From Gigaspora margarita (Eukaryota; Glomeromycota; Glomeromycetes; Diversisporales; Gigasporaceae), in the NCBI GenBank assembly GCA_009809945.1, contig WTPW01001678.1:67776-131775 (forward strand): DNA of 64,000 bases. Reading direction: 5' to 3'. The translations under genes were made by a program, and so were the position numbers. A model generated the notes under the pieces. It was not told the origin of the DNA and made no database searches. It was given only the letters and a program-made list of their open reading frames with translations. Below, piece after piece: positions 45,246 to 56,500 of this stretch (positions are counted from its first letter, which is position 1; each line of letters starts with the position of its first letter).

Positions 45246-46246
45246 AGCATAGCGAAGTTTGTTTTGATTGGCTGTTATTAGGATAAATATGGGCTAGGTG
45301 CTGAGAAAAGGGCGGAAATTGACAAAAAAAAAGATCTTCGGAAAATCAATTTTTATGTTATAAATTTTATAATAAATCATAAGAAAATACAAACTTTAAA
45401 GAGCTATACTGCAAATTTTTATTAATACAACTACCTTTGCGTTTTAAGTAAAAAATGATCCTAATCTTATTTTAAATTAATTTATGTAAAAAAATGTCTT
45501 TTGAAAAAATTGTCATTTTGGGCCCTTTTCCTAGCACCTAGCCCATATGATTGGTGACTATCTTTTTTTTATATAGTCAATTGTAATTTTTAAAGTACTT
45601 TTAATAGTAAAAATTGTCATGTCATATGAAAGTTTTTTTTGTAATACATAACATAACAACCAACTTTAGTCATTGGTAGTTTACCTTCAAACTTATTGTT
45701 TTTTGACCTGAGATGCAATAAGATGCAGTAATTCCAAAAACTAAATGAGAGGTGAATATTTTGAAAGGTCGGAAGATGGTTCGGCGGTCTAAACAATTGG
45801 TGAGTTGAAATTGAAAGACTCTGCTTCAACTAGTTTGTTTATGTTTTTTTACAAAAAGTATAATTTTGAACTATTATTCTAAACCGTATTTTAATATTTT
45901 TGATTATAATTTATTTATACAAGTATAGTTTGTGAATATGACGTTTATAACACAATAAGTGATAGTAATAGTAGTGTTAGGAATGGTCGCGTACGCATTA
46001 TTTAGTAGACGTTTATATGTATTTATTGTGAAAAAAATAACAAAACACTTGTAAAATCCAAATTAAAGTTGTTAATACAAAACTGAATTAGTATATTGTA
46101 AATTTATAATATGTCTTTAGAGTGTATTGACTAATTTTTTAAAGTTCGAGAGTTATAAAATTTTTGTTCGGTACTCTATCCGGGGTATGATCAACAATTT
46201 TTCCGGGGTATCTTAACAACCAATCAAAACGAACTTCTGCTATACT
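45246..46246. mobile_element. 1.0-kb Mutator-like element
   Basis: TIRs AGCATAGCGAAGTTTGTTTT and AAAACGAACTTCTGCTATACT, about 34 bp with a few mismatches. Exact 9-bp TSD CCTTACACC (45237-45245 and 46247-46255). No transposase. The tip AGCATAGC is shared with the element at 18644-19397. Confidence 0.85.
45288..45547. mobile_element. Nested MITE with TATGGGCTAGGTGCT ends
   Basis: TATGGGCTAGGTGCTGAGAA at the left is the reverse complement of TTTTCCTAGCACCTAGCCCATA at the right, except one base and a small shift. About 260 bp, inside the MULE. Confidence 0.75.
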
Positions 46247-46255
46247 CCTTACACC

Positions 46256-46399
46256 TGAGCCTGGTTTTTAATTGACTAGCTGATGATTGAAGATTACGTC
46301 AACGGAAATTCGATCTTTCGTCCCGGCATTGTTCTCGTACTTTTGACCGACTCCCGACCCGACTTCCGATCTGACTTCCGAACTAGGTGATATCACCTA
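46256..46399. other. No gene seen
   Basis: Short unassigned stretch with CCGACTCCCGACCCGACTTCC-like words near 46345-46375. Confidence 0.4.
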
Positions 46400-46556
46400 G
46401 GGTGAAAGTTAGCAACAGTCTATATAAAAATGCTATTCTAAGAGAAAACTAAATAAAATATTTCGTGTCGGGTCGGGTTAATTCTTAACCCGAACCCGAC
46501 ACGACCCGAAATTTCGGGTCAGGTTTCGGGTTGACCCGACCCGATTCGGCGCACTA
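46400..46556. repeat. hAT-like CCCGAA-rich end, right copy
   Basis: GGGTCGGGTT and CCCGAACCCGAC words lead to a terminal ACCCGACCCGATTCGGCGCACTA. The reverse complement, TAGTGCGCCGAATCGGGTC, parallels the left copy at 32222. The octamers outside (ATTACGAT, ATTGCATG) match at only 4 of 8. Confidence 0.6.
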
Positions 46557-46833
46557 ATTGCATGTAACATAATCATAATCAATCCATAAATTAATCACCA
46601 ATACATAAAATAATTGAGACTTTGCAAATCAAGTATATAAAACGACAGTTACACCTATAATATCATCACCTTTTCATGATTTTTAAATCAACTGTCAAGC
46701 TTTCACACCTGAATTCCATCTCTTAACAGAGGTCAGGGGACTTGCTGACTATAGTGTGAAGACTATAACCTATGTTATTTGGATATTTCTTAACGAAGAG
46801 GATTGGGGCAAGACATTAAAGAGGTATTATGAC

Positions 46834-47060
46834 TAGTGATGCTTACGAAATTAAACCTGACGAAATGACTAAACTCTTGGCGCAATTATTTTGATTTATA
46901 ATTATTAGTGACGAAATTAATTTTGAATTAGAATATTATTCTAAGGGATATGCTGTCTAAGTTATAGAAAAATTTCTTGGTGTTTATATGAAATTTTTGG
47001 CACAATCACAAAATGACGAAACTATTCGTCAATTCAAAAATAATTTCGTCAAGCATCTAT
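46834..47060. mobile_element. hAT-type MITE
   Basis: TAGTGATGCTTACGAAATTA at the left and TAATTTCGTCAAGCATCTA at the right. Flanks ATTATGAC (46826-46833) and ATTACGAC (47062-47069) match at 7 of 8. TGACGAAA words repeat inside near both ends. Confidence 0.75.
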
Positions 47061-47069
47061 AATTACGAC

Positions 47070-47719
47070 TAATAATGTAGGAAGACATTAATTAGGATGG
47101 TTGCCAAGCTTATTTAAGTCTCGCTTGCCTTACCATATTTTTAATAGCTTGCCAAAATAATGGGCGAGTAATTGCAAAATGGCGAGCTTTTTATGATTAT
47201 CAGTTGCCTGACACGTGTCAGAACGCATTTTGTTTTGAACCAATATAAAGTGTAAATTGGTTAATCGTATTTTGCATAGTGATAGTATAATCAATTTATT
47301 ATCTATCGCTTTAATTTAGCATGATTTTCAATTTATCAAATTTGAGAATTAAGGGGTTTCAGAATTAAAGTCGTAAATCTTATTTTGATAAACGCCAAAC
47401 TTGTTTTGATAAAATAAGAAGACGATGTACAATCTTATTTATTTTTCCTGTCAACGAAGTGACAGGGCGTTTATGGAATTTGTTAGATACAGGTATTTTT
47501 CTAGTTACTATGATGATCGCTGAAATGTGTATTACTATAACTTTTAAGAGAATAGGGATGGTTCTGAGTAAACATATTTAAGGGTTTTTAATTAGTAGTG
47601 GAGTTTATCTTCCTTTTCGCTAACACTCGCCACAACATCCTATTAGTAGAGAATTTTTATCGAAATCTACGTATCAACTTAATGCCTTATAAAATACGCA
47701 AGAAATCATGAATACATTG
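47070..47719. other. No gene seen
   Basis: AT-rich DNA without a supportable frame or repeat. Confidence 0.5.
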
Positions 47720-47889
47720 GCTTCATAACTGCATTAACAATGCAAGGATCTTATGCTAGCGGAAAATTAGACCCCCTAGCGGCAGTGGCAGTGCCAAGTT
47801 CTTTTGTAAAAATTAGATTCTGCGACTACAGTAACAGTGCAGGAACACTATGTATAGGAATGGGTTTAGCTACTGTAGTAGCAGGGGAG

Positions 47890-48278
47890 ATCCCAATTTC
47901 GCCGACACCTAATTCGCCGACACCTATTTCACTGACGGTCATTTGACCGATAACAGGCTTCTCTGACAACGCATTTATCCATTTCACCAACAGCCTATTT
48001 CCCAGATTTCACTTCCCCGACAGCCCATTTCCCCGACAGTTCATTTCGACGGCAACTTTGGCCTGATTTGGGTTAGGGTTGGCCCGCTTTATAGTTAGTA
48101 ATGGCTAGAGGTAGATCGTGAAATAAAAAAGAATTGTCAGTGAAATGAACTGTCGGGAAAATAGGCTGTCGAGGGAGTGAAGTCGGTGAAATGACTGCCG
48201 GGGAAATAGACTGTCAGCGAAATGTGTTGTCAGAGAATGGGCTGTCGGTGAAATGGCAATAGGTGTCGGCAAAGTTTA
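47890..48278. mobile_element. Foldback element 1 built from GTCGGTGAAATG units
   Basis: The left arm has CATTTCACCGACA-type units, many degenerate (CCCATTTCCCCGACAG, TTCATTTCGACGGC); the right arm has the inverse GTCGGTGAAATG, CTGTCGGGAAAATA and so on. Outer words GCCGACACCT and AGGTGTCGGC pair. The centre near 48070-48100 has GGGTTAGGGTTGG. Confidence 0.75.
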
Positions 48279-48290
48279 CCAAATCCACAC

Positions 48291-48533
48291 AGACACCCCA
48301 TTTCACCGACAAATTATTCACCGACAATTTCATTTTACCGACAGTTCATTTCGCCGAAGCTCATTTCACCAACAAAGTAATTCTGGTCATTGTCATTAGG
48401 GTTAGGGTAGGGTCAGGTAAAATTAGAGTTAAAATTAATGTGCTTTATAGAAAAAAACTTGTCGGTGAAATGAGCTTCACTGTCGGTAAAATGAACTTGT
48501 CGGTGAATAATTTGTCGGTGAAATGGGGTGTCT
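48291..48533. mobile_element. Foldback element 2 built from GTCGGTGAAATG units
   Basis: AGACACCCCATTTCACCGAC at the left pairs with GTCGGTGAAATGGGGTGTCT at the right. TTATTCACCGACA and TGTCGGTGAATAA also pair. The centre, about 48390-48440, again has GGGTTAGGG. The spacing to foldback 1 is only 12 bp. Confidence 0.8.
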
Positions 48534-50219
48534 GTGAAGTGATTGTCGGTGAAATAATACGGACCCACAAATTTTATATTTGTGGAAATCAGATAAAATC
48601 TTATGGGAAAAATTAGGCCCGCGGTTGTAGTAGCAATGCAAGGACCTTAAGTTAGTAAGAATTTAGGCTTCATGGTTGCAGTAGCAGTGCGATGACCTCT
48701 TGGTAAAGAGAATTAGGCTTTGCAGTTGCAGTAACAACAGTGCAGGGACATTATGTGATGAAAAAAGCTTTCTGCTGTAGTAGCTATTCAAATTTTATGT
48801 TTGTGGAAAATCAGACAAGATCTTATGTGAAAATTAGGCCACAGCTGTAGTAGCAGCGCAAGGACTTTATGTCAGTAAGAATTGGCTGCAGTAGCGGTGC
48901 GATGTTCTCATGGTTAAGAGAATAAGGCGTCACAATTGCAGTAACATTGCACCGATTTGATGTAAAGTTAGGCTTTGCAGCTGAAATATCAGTACAGGAA
49001 TGTTATATAAAGAATAAGGCAAAAATTTTAAGTTAGTGAAAAAATCAGACCTTGCAATGAACAGTGACGGTCAAGTTCTTATGCGAAAGTTAGGCTCCGC
49101 GGCTGTAGTAGCAGTGCAAGGACCTTATGTTAGTAAGAATGTAGGCTTCATAGCTTCAGTAGCAGTGCGATGATCTTATGGTAAAGAGAATTAAGCTTCG
49201 CAGTAACAGTGCACTGATTTTATGTAAAGTTAGACTTTGCAGCTGAAATTTCAGTGTAGGGATGTTATATGAAGAATAAGGCTTTGCTGTTATAGTAGCA
49301 GTGCAATATATTATGTTAGTGAAAAATCAGACCTCGCATTGTCAGTAGCAGCACAAGTTCTTATGTGAAAATTAGGCACCGCAGCTGTAGTAGCAGTGCA
49401 AGGACCTTATCTTAGTGAGAATTTAGTTTTTGTGGTTGAAGTAGCAGTGCAACAATCTTATAGTAGAGAGAATTTAGACTTTGCAATTGCAGTAATATTG
49501 CAACTTTTATGTGCAAATTAAACTCTGTAAGAGCAGGCAACTATTAGAATCCCAGAAAGTATGCTATGAAAGAAGCATAAAATAATTTGGTTCGAGTTTT
49601 GGGATTTCTTGATGTTGCAACAGTTATAGAATACATAATTTGTCTTTTTAAGATAAGTAGATTTTATATTGCTATTGCTTCCTTTATTTCTTTTGAACAG
49701 ATAATAATAATATTATTCCTCTATTCTCAAGTGTAGCAGACTAGAATACTAGATCTCAATCGTGAATCAAATTCACAATGTCATGTGATACATGACTTTA
49801 ATCACAGTCTGATCGAGTGTAAATTTATTTTCCACACAATGCAAAAACCTTATATGAAGGATTAGGGAAGGATTAGGCATCTTTGCCATAGTAGCAGTGC
49901 AAAGATTTATGTTAGTAAAATTAACCCCACAGTAGCAGTAGCAGTGCAAACGATTTTATGTGAAAATTGGGCTCCGCGGCTGTAGTAGCAATAGTGCAAG
50001 GACCTTATATTAGAGTGAATTTTAGTTTCGTAGTTATAGTTTAGCAATTTTATATGAAAATAGTGTCGCGGTTGGGTTCATTTGTATTTAAGAAAAGCGA
50101 TTAATTAATAAAAGAGCTAACTTTGAGCTCTAGCGATAATTAGCGATATTAATAGCTTTCGATCTTATTAGATTTTATATCTTTGCATTTTCTAATTGAA
50201 AAACTGTATCTGAGTGAAC

Positions 50220-50335
50220 GTATTAGGTGGAGTATCTGAACGATACATCAGTAATTGTATAGCCAAGCGAGTGAAGTCTACTAGTAAAATTAGACAAATA
50301 CACGGCAGGTTGGAAATAGCCGTGACAATAGATTC
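50220..50335. repeat. Second copy of the dispersed repeat seen at 25563
   Basis: AGGTGGAGTATCTGAACGATAC...AGCGAGTGAAGTCTACTAG...GACAAATACA. Same order of words as 25563-25660. GTCGCGGTT at 50069 may be the matching front end. Inserted in the satellite. Confidence 0.45.
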
Positions 50336-50931
50336 CACAACTGCAGTAGTAGTTCCATATTCTTATATAAAAATTAGGCTTTGCAACCACAGTAATAGTG
50401 CGTAGACCTTATGTTGGCATAAAAAATTAGACCTGCAGTAGAAGTATAAAGACTTTATATAAAACTAGGTACCGTGGCGGTTGTAGCAATACATAAACCT
50501 TATGTTAGAGAGATTTGGCTTTGTAGTTGTAGTGCAATGGCTTTATGTAGATATAATACATCACAGCTGCAGTAGCATTGCAATAATATTTTATGAAAAT
50601 TAGATGATCCTGTAATTGCTGTGCCTGGTAGGGATGATAATCGATTCTAAAAACTTTAATCGATGATCGAATCGGTTATAATCGATTTATAATCGATAAT
50701 CGAATCCTATATATATGTTGTTATCACTTATTACTATCAGTTTTACCACCATCATAATCATCAGCAAAAATATCATTATTATCAGAGATATAATCTAATT
50801 ACACTAAATCTATCATCCTCAGATAATGTACTTTGTTGGTTTTCAAGTTGACGAAGTTGTTGTAGCCATGCAGATAAAGTTAGAAACAAAAAAAAAACTT
50901 ACTTTATATAAATAAATTGAACAATAATAAA

Positions 50932-51074
50932 AAGCTTAATCATTTTGGTCAATATTATTTATTCATTTGTGTAAAAATTAAGGCTTAATTATTTGGGCAA
51001 TATTATTTATTCATTCAGTAAAAATTAAGGTTTAATTATTTGGGCAATATTATTTATTCATTCGTGTAAAAATT
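50932..51074. repeat. Three-copy tandem repeat (~48 bp)
   Basis: Units of GGCTTAATTATTTGGGCAAT and ATTATTTATTCATTCGTGTA, three in a row, within the hAT element. Confidence 0.8.
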
Positions 51075-51194
51075 AAGAAAAGGTCTTAAAAATTAAAATA
51101 ATAAACTTAGCCACTATAATATGGCTGGCTATAAACTATAGGCTTAAAATTTAATAAACAATATTCCTTATATTTAAAAACATATAGCTGTAAT

Positions 51195-52699
51195 CAGTGT
51201 TGGAAATTTTATGTTCTCATGTTCTCATGAGAACATCACTTTTAATTTGAGAACATTTACAAAATTTAAGATGTTCTCTATTAAATTTTTTTTGAGAACA
51301 TTAAGTTTGAATAATATGTTCTCTATGTAAATATATAAAGTAATAAAAAATTATTTTATTAATATAGTAGTTTAAATAAATAAGTTTATAAATATTTAAT
51401 TGGTAGTTGTTGAAAATAGCAGACAATTTAGTATTTTTGAATTACAGAAAGATTTGGGATAATATAATTTATTGGGTTATCCATTTTCAGTTTTGGTGTA
51501 ATATAGTTGTATAGCTAAATTATTCTATAGTACTGGATAGCAAAATTCATCCACTTTTTTTATCAATAAAACTTTAAATCATTATAACTTTTTTAAAACA
51601 AGTTAAATCAAAACCCTTGACAAATTGATAGATTTTTTTGATAAACTACATTTTTGTCAAAGGATTTTTATTACTTTTTTGTTTTAAAGAAGTTATTAAA
51701 GTTAAAGTTTGTAATGATTTTAAAAATTGGCATTTAATATAAAAATATATATATATATATATTTAATTGACCAATTAGAATCAATTTCATCAAAATTAGT
51801 CAATCTGAATTGATTATTTAAGGATCAAAATTTTGTGCTCTATATAAATAGAGTGGATGTCTTATGCTGTCCAGTACTATACAAACTTTGATATACCAGT
51901 ACATATAATATTATTATATTGAATACCAATTAAATCAATATTTAATATAAGTTTTCAGAGAGCTCAACTTACTATAATGATAACATAAATCTTTTACAAG
52001 AAAATTACTTAGCAAATCTTTAGTTATTATAATTTTAAACTTTAGTATTATATTTAAAATTTATATTAAAAATCTTTTGAATTTATAAATTCACTAAATT
52101 CACTATAGTAAAGAAGAATAATATATTATATTTACTATATTATTTATTTATTTAAATATTTAAGAAACATTAAGGCTTATCTAAAAACTAAATATACAAG
52201 CTAGATTAAACCAATAACATCTCCAACATTATGTAAAAGCCCAAAATATTAAATTGTTTTTTTTTAAAAAAAATGCATGAATTATAGTTTTATTTTTTTA
52301 AATAATTTAGCTTTGTTTATAAATTTTAATTAAATAAATTATATTCTTTATCATTACCATTAATAATTTTTTTTAAATATATTAATTAAAATTGAAAATT
52401 AAAAAATAAATAAAAGAAGTCTAAAAGTATAAGTTAAGAGAGAGAATAAGAGAAAAAAAATATTTGCAAAAAGACAAAGTGAGTGTGAAAAAAAAAGAGA
52501 GAGAGAAAAAGAGAGAGAGAAAGAGAGAGAGAGAGAAAAAGGGAGAGAGAAAGAGAGAGAGAGAAAGAAAGAGAGAAAAAGAGGGAAAGAGAGAAAAAAA
52601 ATTTTTTTATTTGAGAACATAAAAAAATTTTTGAGAACATTAAATTAAATAATTATGTTCTCATGAGAACATAAATTTCAAAACAGATTTCCAACACTG
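51195..52699. mobile_element. hAT-type family with TGTTCTCATGAGAACA ends, copy 1
   Basis: TIR CAGTGTTGGAAAT...ATTTCCAACACTG, exact 8-bp TSD GCTGTAAT (51187-51194, 52700-52707). The palindrome TTCTCATGAGAAC is present near both ends. A (GA)n-rich tract lies at 52436-52590. No coding region; frames in the GA tract are artefacts. 1505 bp. A second copy is at 60783. Confidence 0.9.
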
Positions 52700-53042
52700 G
52701 CTGTAATAATTACTTACCAGAGAATATTTAAAAATAATTAAGTAAATAACTTGCGAAATAAAGATAGCTGAGTATGAACTAAAGGCTAAGCTAAATGACT
52801 CATAAAGTTTAAAAATAAAAGAGCTGTTTTTAAAATAAATAAATAACTTGAAAATTAGTGATAGTTTATTATAATTAAAATGATTATATGCCTAGAATCG
52901 ATTCTAATTCAAGAATCGATTCAAAAATATGTAATCGTTTCTAGAAACGATTAAATCGATTATACAAAAATGAGAATCGATTCTAATTCGATTAACGATT
53001 AAATCGATTATCAGAGAATCGATTATCATCCCTAGTGCCTGG

Positions 53043-53520
53043 ACCTTATATTAGTGAAAATTAGCCCTGCAATAGCAGTAGCAATGCAAGAACATTGTAT
53101 ATTAATTAGCCACCATATCTATAATAGCAGTGCAAGAGCTTTATGTTAAAGATTAACCCTCTTGCTTACAGTAGCAGCAAATGAGCTGATTTTATGTAAG
53201 AAATTAGACTCCATATCTACAGGAGCAGTGCAAGGACCTTATGCAATAAAAAATTTAGACTTCTTGATTACAATTGCAATGAAATGATTTATATAAAAAC
53301 TTAGACTCAGCAGCTACAATAATGGTGTAAAAGCTTTCGCCACCGTAGTAATAACCTTAAGTTGAGAAATTAGGCTTCAATGATGTGTAGGAACTTTTTG
53401 TGAAATGGAAATGGTAAGTTTTGAAGCTGCAGTAGCAATGCAAGAATCTTATGTTAATGAGTAACTAGATTTTGAATTGTAGTAGCAGTGTAAGAACCTT
53501 TTGGCATTTGCAGAGGTAAG
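53043..53520. repeat. Satellite, second block
   Basis: Continues the ~50-bp period array (TAGCAGTAGCAATGCAAGAAC, TTATGTTAGTGAAAATTAGCCC), fading out by about 53520. An isolated remnant is seen at 56472-56530 (GGCTCCGCGCAGTAGGTGCAGT). Confidence 0.7.
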
Positions 53521-56500
53521 TTGCATTAATAGAAGGGAATCAAAAAGAAATTTGGTACATGGGCCTAGACACTTTAGTTCAAAGGAAAGGGATAAATGAT
53601 GGTATAAGTTGATTATTAAAATGCCAAGAATCATGTGAAATTCCTGTAGATTAATTAGAATTAGTTGCTACAAATGGACTGAAAGAAACCAGTTGAGAGC
53701 ATCGCTCAGAGCCAATGCGCAAATAGAAAGGTGATATGTTGGGTATTTGGAGGTCCTATAGTAGTGGAAACATTGATAAAAATTAGAATAAAAAACATGT
53801 AACACTGCATACTCCCGTGTTAGTGTTTATGTAAAATGCATGAACTAGCAAATGGATAAACTTATTCAACAAATACCAGGGTTTTAATAGTCCTGTAATG
53901 ATAGAAAGGCAGAAAGGTTGGTCAGTAAAGCAGTTAGCTATACTTTAGGTCAGTAGGAACAGTCAAGTAATGAAACCTTCAAAAGAATTGGGTCTTTGTT
54001 AAAATGATCCTCTTTTTATCCCATATGTTTCTTCTTCATGTAAATAAAGAAGTGACAGGGTGATCATTATTGCAAGATCAGATGACTTTATGAGTTCACA
54101 TGTTTCACGTTGTCATTTATGGAATTTGTATCAGTATGATCACGTTTCTTGTGAAACATGAAATGTGGTATTACTGTTTGGATTTGACTTTATGAGTGTC
54201 GCTTATGCGGATTTTTGGAGATTTTTTTTTAGTAATGGTTATGATTTTCATTTATCCAATATTGAATAGAAGTTAAGATTTTAATGTCGAATGATATAAT
54301 TATCCTCTATGATGAAATAGTTACGTTACTTTCTGTTGATCGTATCTAAAAATAGTACATGTATGATAAAATATATCTCTTTTCTACTACTTGTCTCTCT
54401 ATAACGTGACTTTTTATATCATATTGCATGAATGACTAATGTCGTAACAGAATCGTCATAATTCGTAATCGATAAATTAATAATCAATGTATGAAAATTG
54501 AAGTGCAAAAATCAAGGATATCAATTTCGTCTATGATTTTTTAAAAATCAAATTTCATCCATTATGTGTATTTTATGGATGTTCGATTAACTAAGATACA
54601 TATAACCTTAATAACATAACCATACGTTAATGAGTTGCATACTGTGTATCACTAAAGTAGTAAAGTTTAATCAAATTTTTGCAGTATCTCACAGTAGAAA
54701 CTATAATAATAAGGTAGCTGCGCGATGCAGTCACGCTAAAACCAGGAACGTAAATAATGATTTTGTAATAACTTTTACTATATTTCACAAAATGACGTAA
54801 GGGGCATAATTTCAAAATTTGCCTAAATTAAGCTTAATTAAAGAATAATTTTAAATAATACTCATGAGCATTATTATGCAACAACATGGTAATCATATGT
54901 AGTAATTGAATTAATTCAGAAAAAAGCAATAAATTTTTACATACAGTATGTTGTTACCAAATAAAAGAGCATTATGTTTAGAAGTAGCAAAAGGTTATAA
55001 CTGGTCATNACTGGTNATAACTNTGACNGATGCCAGTTAGAAGCTTCTAATTGANCAGTTAGAATCTGAGTAATAATAAAACCTTTATATTTTTAATATT
55101 TGTATGTAATTCATATAATAGTTGTGCATGATTTATTCAATTATTGATAATGAGTATATGAGTAAAAAAATCCTAGCTATTGTATCGATTTTGTTATGGG
55201 TTTTCAATTGTGACTGAAAATTGGGCTGAGCAGTAATGTGAATGCTTTTTTGAACATGCATGCAGCATTGAATACTGATTGTCACCACCAATAGAAGAAA
55301 CATTTGGGCAATAAAATGATGATCAGCATCAGATTGAAGTGCAATTAACCTTAAGGTTCAAGTATGACTTTCAGATGGATTAGTGGTAACAAAAATGATC
55401 CTCAGTCCTGTGATTTCCAAGCAAAATACATCCAAGAAAACCCAAATTATCAATCTCATGATCATTAAATTTTTTATGTGAATGATCTATGGAGCTCTAA
55501 ATTGCTCAGAAATCACAGAACCAAGGATCATTTCTGTCACTAATCCACCTTATAACTTTCTATTAACTTTGTATTCAGCAATTATGAGATAATTGTTAAT
55601 CTCTAAGCACTACATACAATCAGAATCAAGATTTTGATTGCATTCCTGGCAAGAATGTAGATTATTGCTCCTTTTTGCACAATGCATACAAAATTAGAGC
55701 ATCTAATTAGAATAAGATTTTGTGGATAAATACAAAATTCGAATGTTTCCATATTGCCACAAAATGGCAAGATTCTGTATGGGTAGAGTTTAGATACAAA
55801 TGCTGATTTTTAGTACTGAATTTGTTTGCCATAATGTGTTCTATGCAAGAGTCCAAACTGAGCAGTTAGAAATGTTATCATAGCTAAAATATGAAATCGA
55901 TTATAATATAAGCAATCATTATACTGTAACGAATATTTTTTTTCTTGCCTCTCACTTCCATATTAGTAAAATTCGTAAAGTTGTCACATACCTTCCATAA
56001 TTGTATTGACATAGCCATGTTAATCTTACCTTTCTAGTATTAGGCTTAATTATATGGATATTTCTCAAAAATGTAGTAGTAATAGTGTAAATGTAGTAGT
56101 CGTAGTTGTTAGAGTATAAACTTTGTTCATCATCTATGCATCTAATGTATGCTCTCCTTAAATTAAGAAAATATAAATATACATTCTTTTTAAAATAAAT
56201 GGATAATCTAAACCATCTAATTCAGAGTTTGTCCATTTAAATGTTTTTGATTGGTCAATATCCAAAAAATGGACCTGAACATGGAAAACTAATTGAGTAA
56301 TTGTTATCTTATTTATTATTATAAGATGCATGAACAAAGTCATGGGCATCTATTTGTCACAATACTAGATCCCAGGTCCATTACATAGAAATGATAACTA
56401 ATAAGTATGAAGTAGCGGTGACAGCTATTGTGGGTATAGGAATGCATAAGGATGATGTATTAAGTGAGAATGTTGTAAGCAGTGATGTAAATTGGCTCCG

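Larger units (their letters stand above)
47720..50620. repeat. Degenerate satellite, ~50-bp period, first block
   Basis: Units of the form GAATTAGGCTTCGCAGYTGCAG / TAGCAGTGCAAGGACCTTATG follow one another about every 50-60 bp, with much drift and gaps (for example 48615-49500). Two foldback elements, a SINE-like repeat and a hAT are inserted. The array resumes at 53043. Non-coding; short frames in it are chance. Confidence 0.75.
50629..53034. mobile_element. 2.4-kb hAT-type element, AATCGATT-rich ends
   Basis: Ends TAGGGATGATAATCGATTCT and GAATCGATTATCATCCCTA. Exact 8-bp TSD GTGCCTGG at 50621-50628 and 53035-53042. AATCGATT and ATCGATTA words are dense at 50640-50707 and 52888-53025. No transposase. 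A second element (51195-52699) is inserted in it. The satellite around it continues on both sides, so the insertion post-dates the satellite. Confidence 0.9.

Noticed and set aside
47740-48616. Two plus-strand frames (47740-47946, 48263-48616)
   Set aside because: They lie in the satellite and in the foldback arms; the amino-acid pattern simply follows the DNA repeats.
52399-52640. Minus-strand frames rich in Ser/Leu/Phe
   Set aside because: They translate a (GA)n tract inside the non-coding hAT-type element; the parallel frame at 63148-63402 in copy 2 has the same origin.
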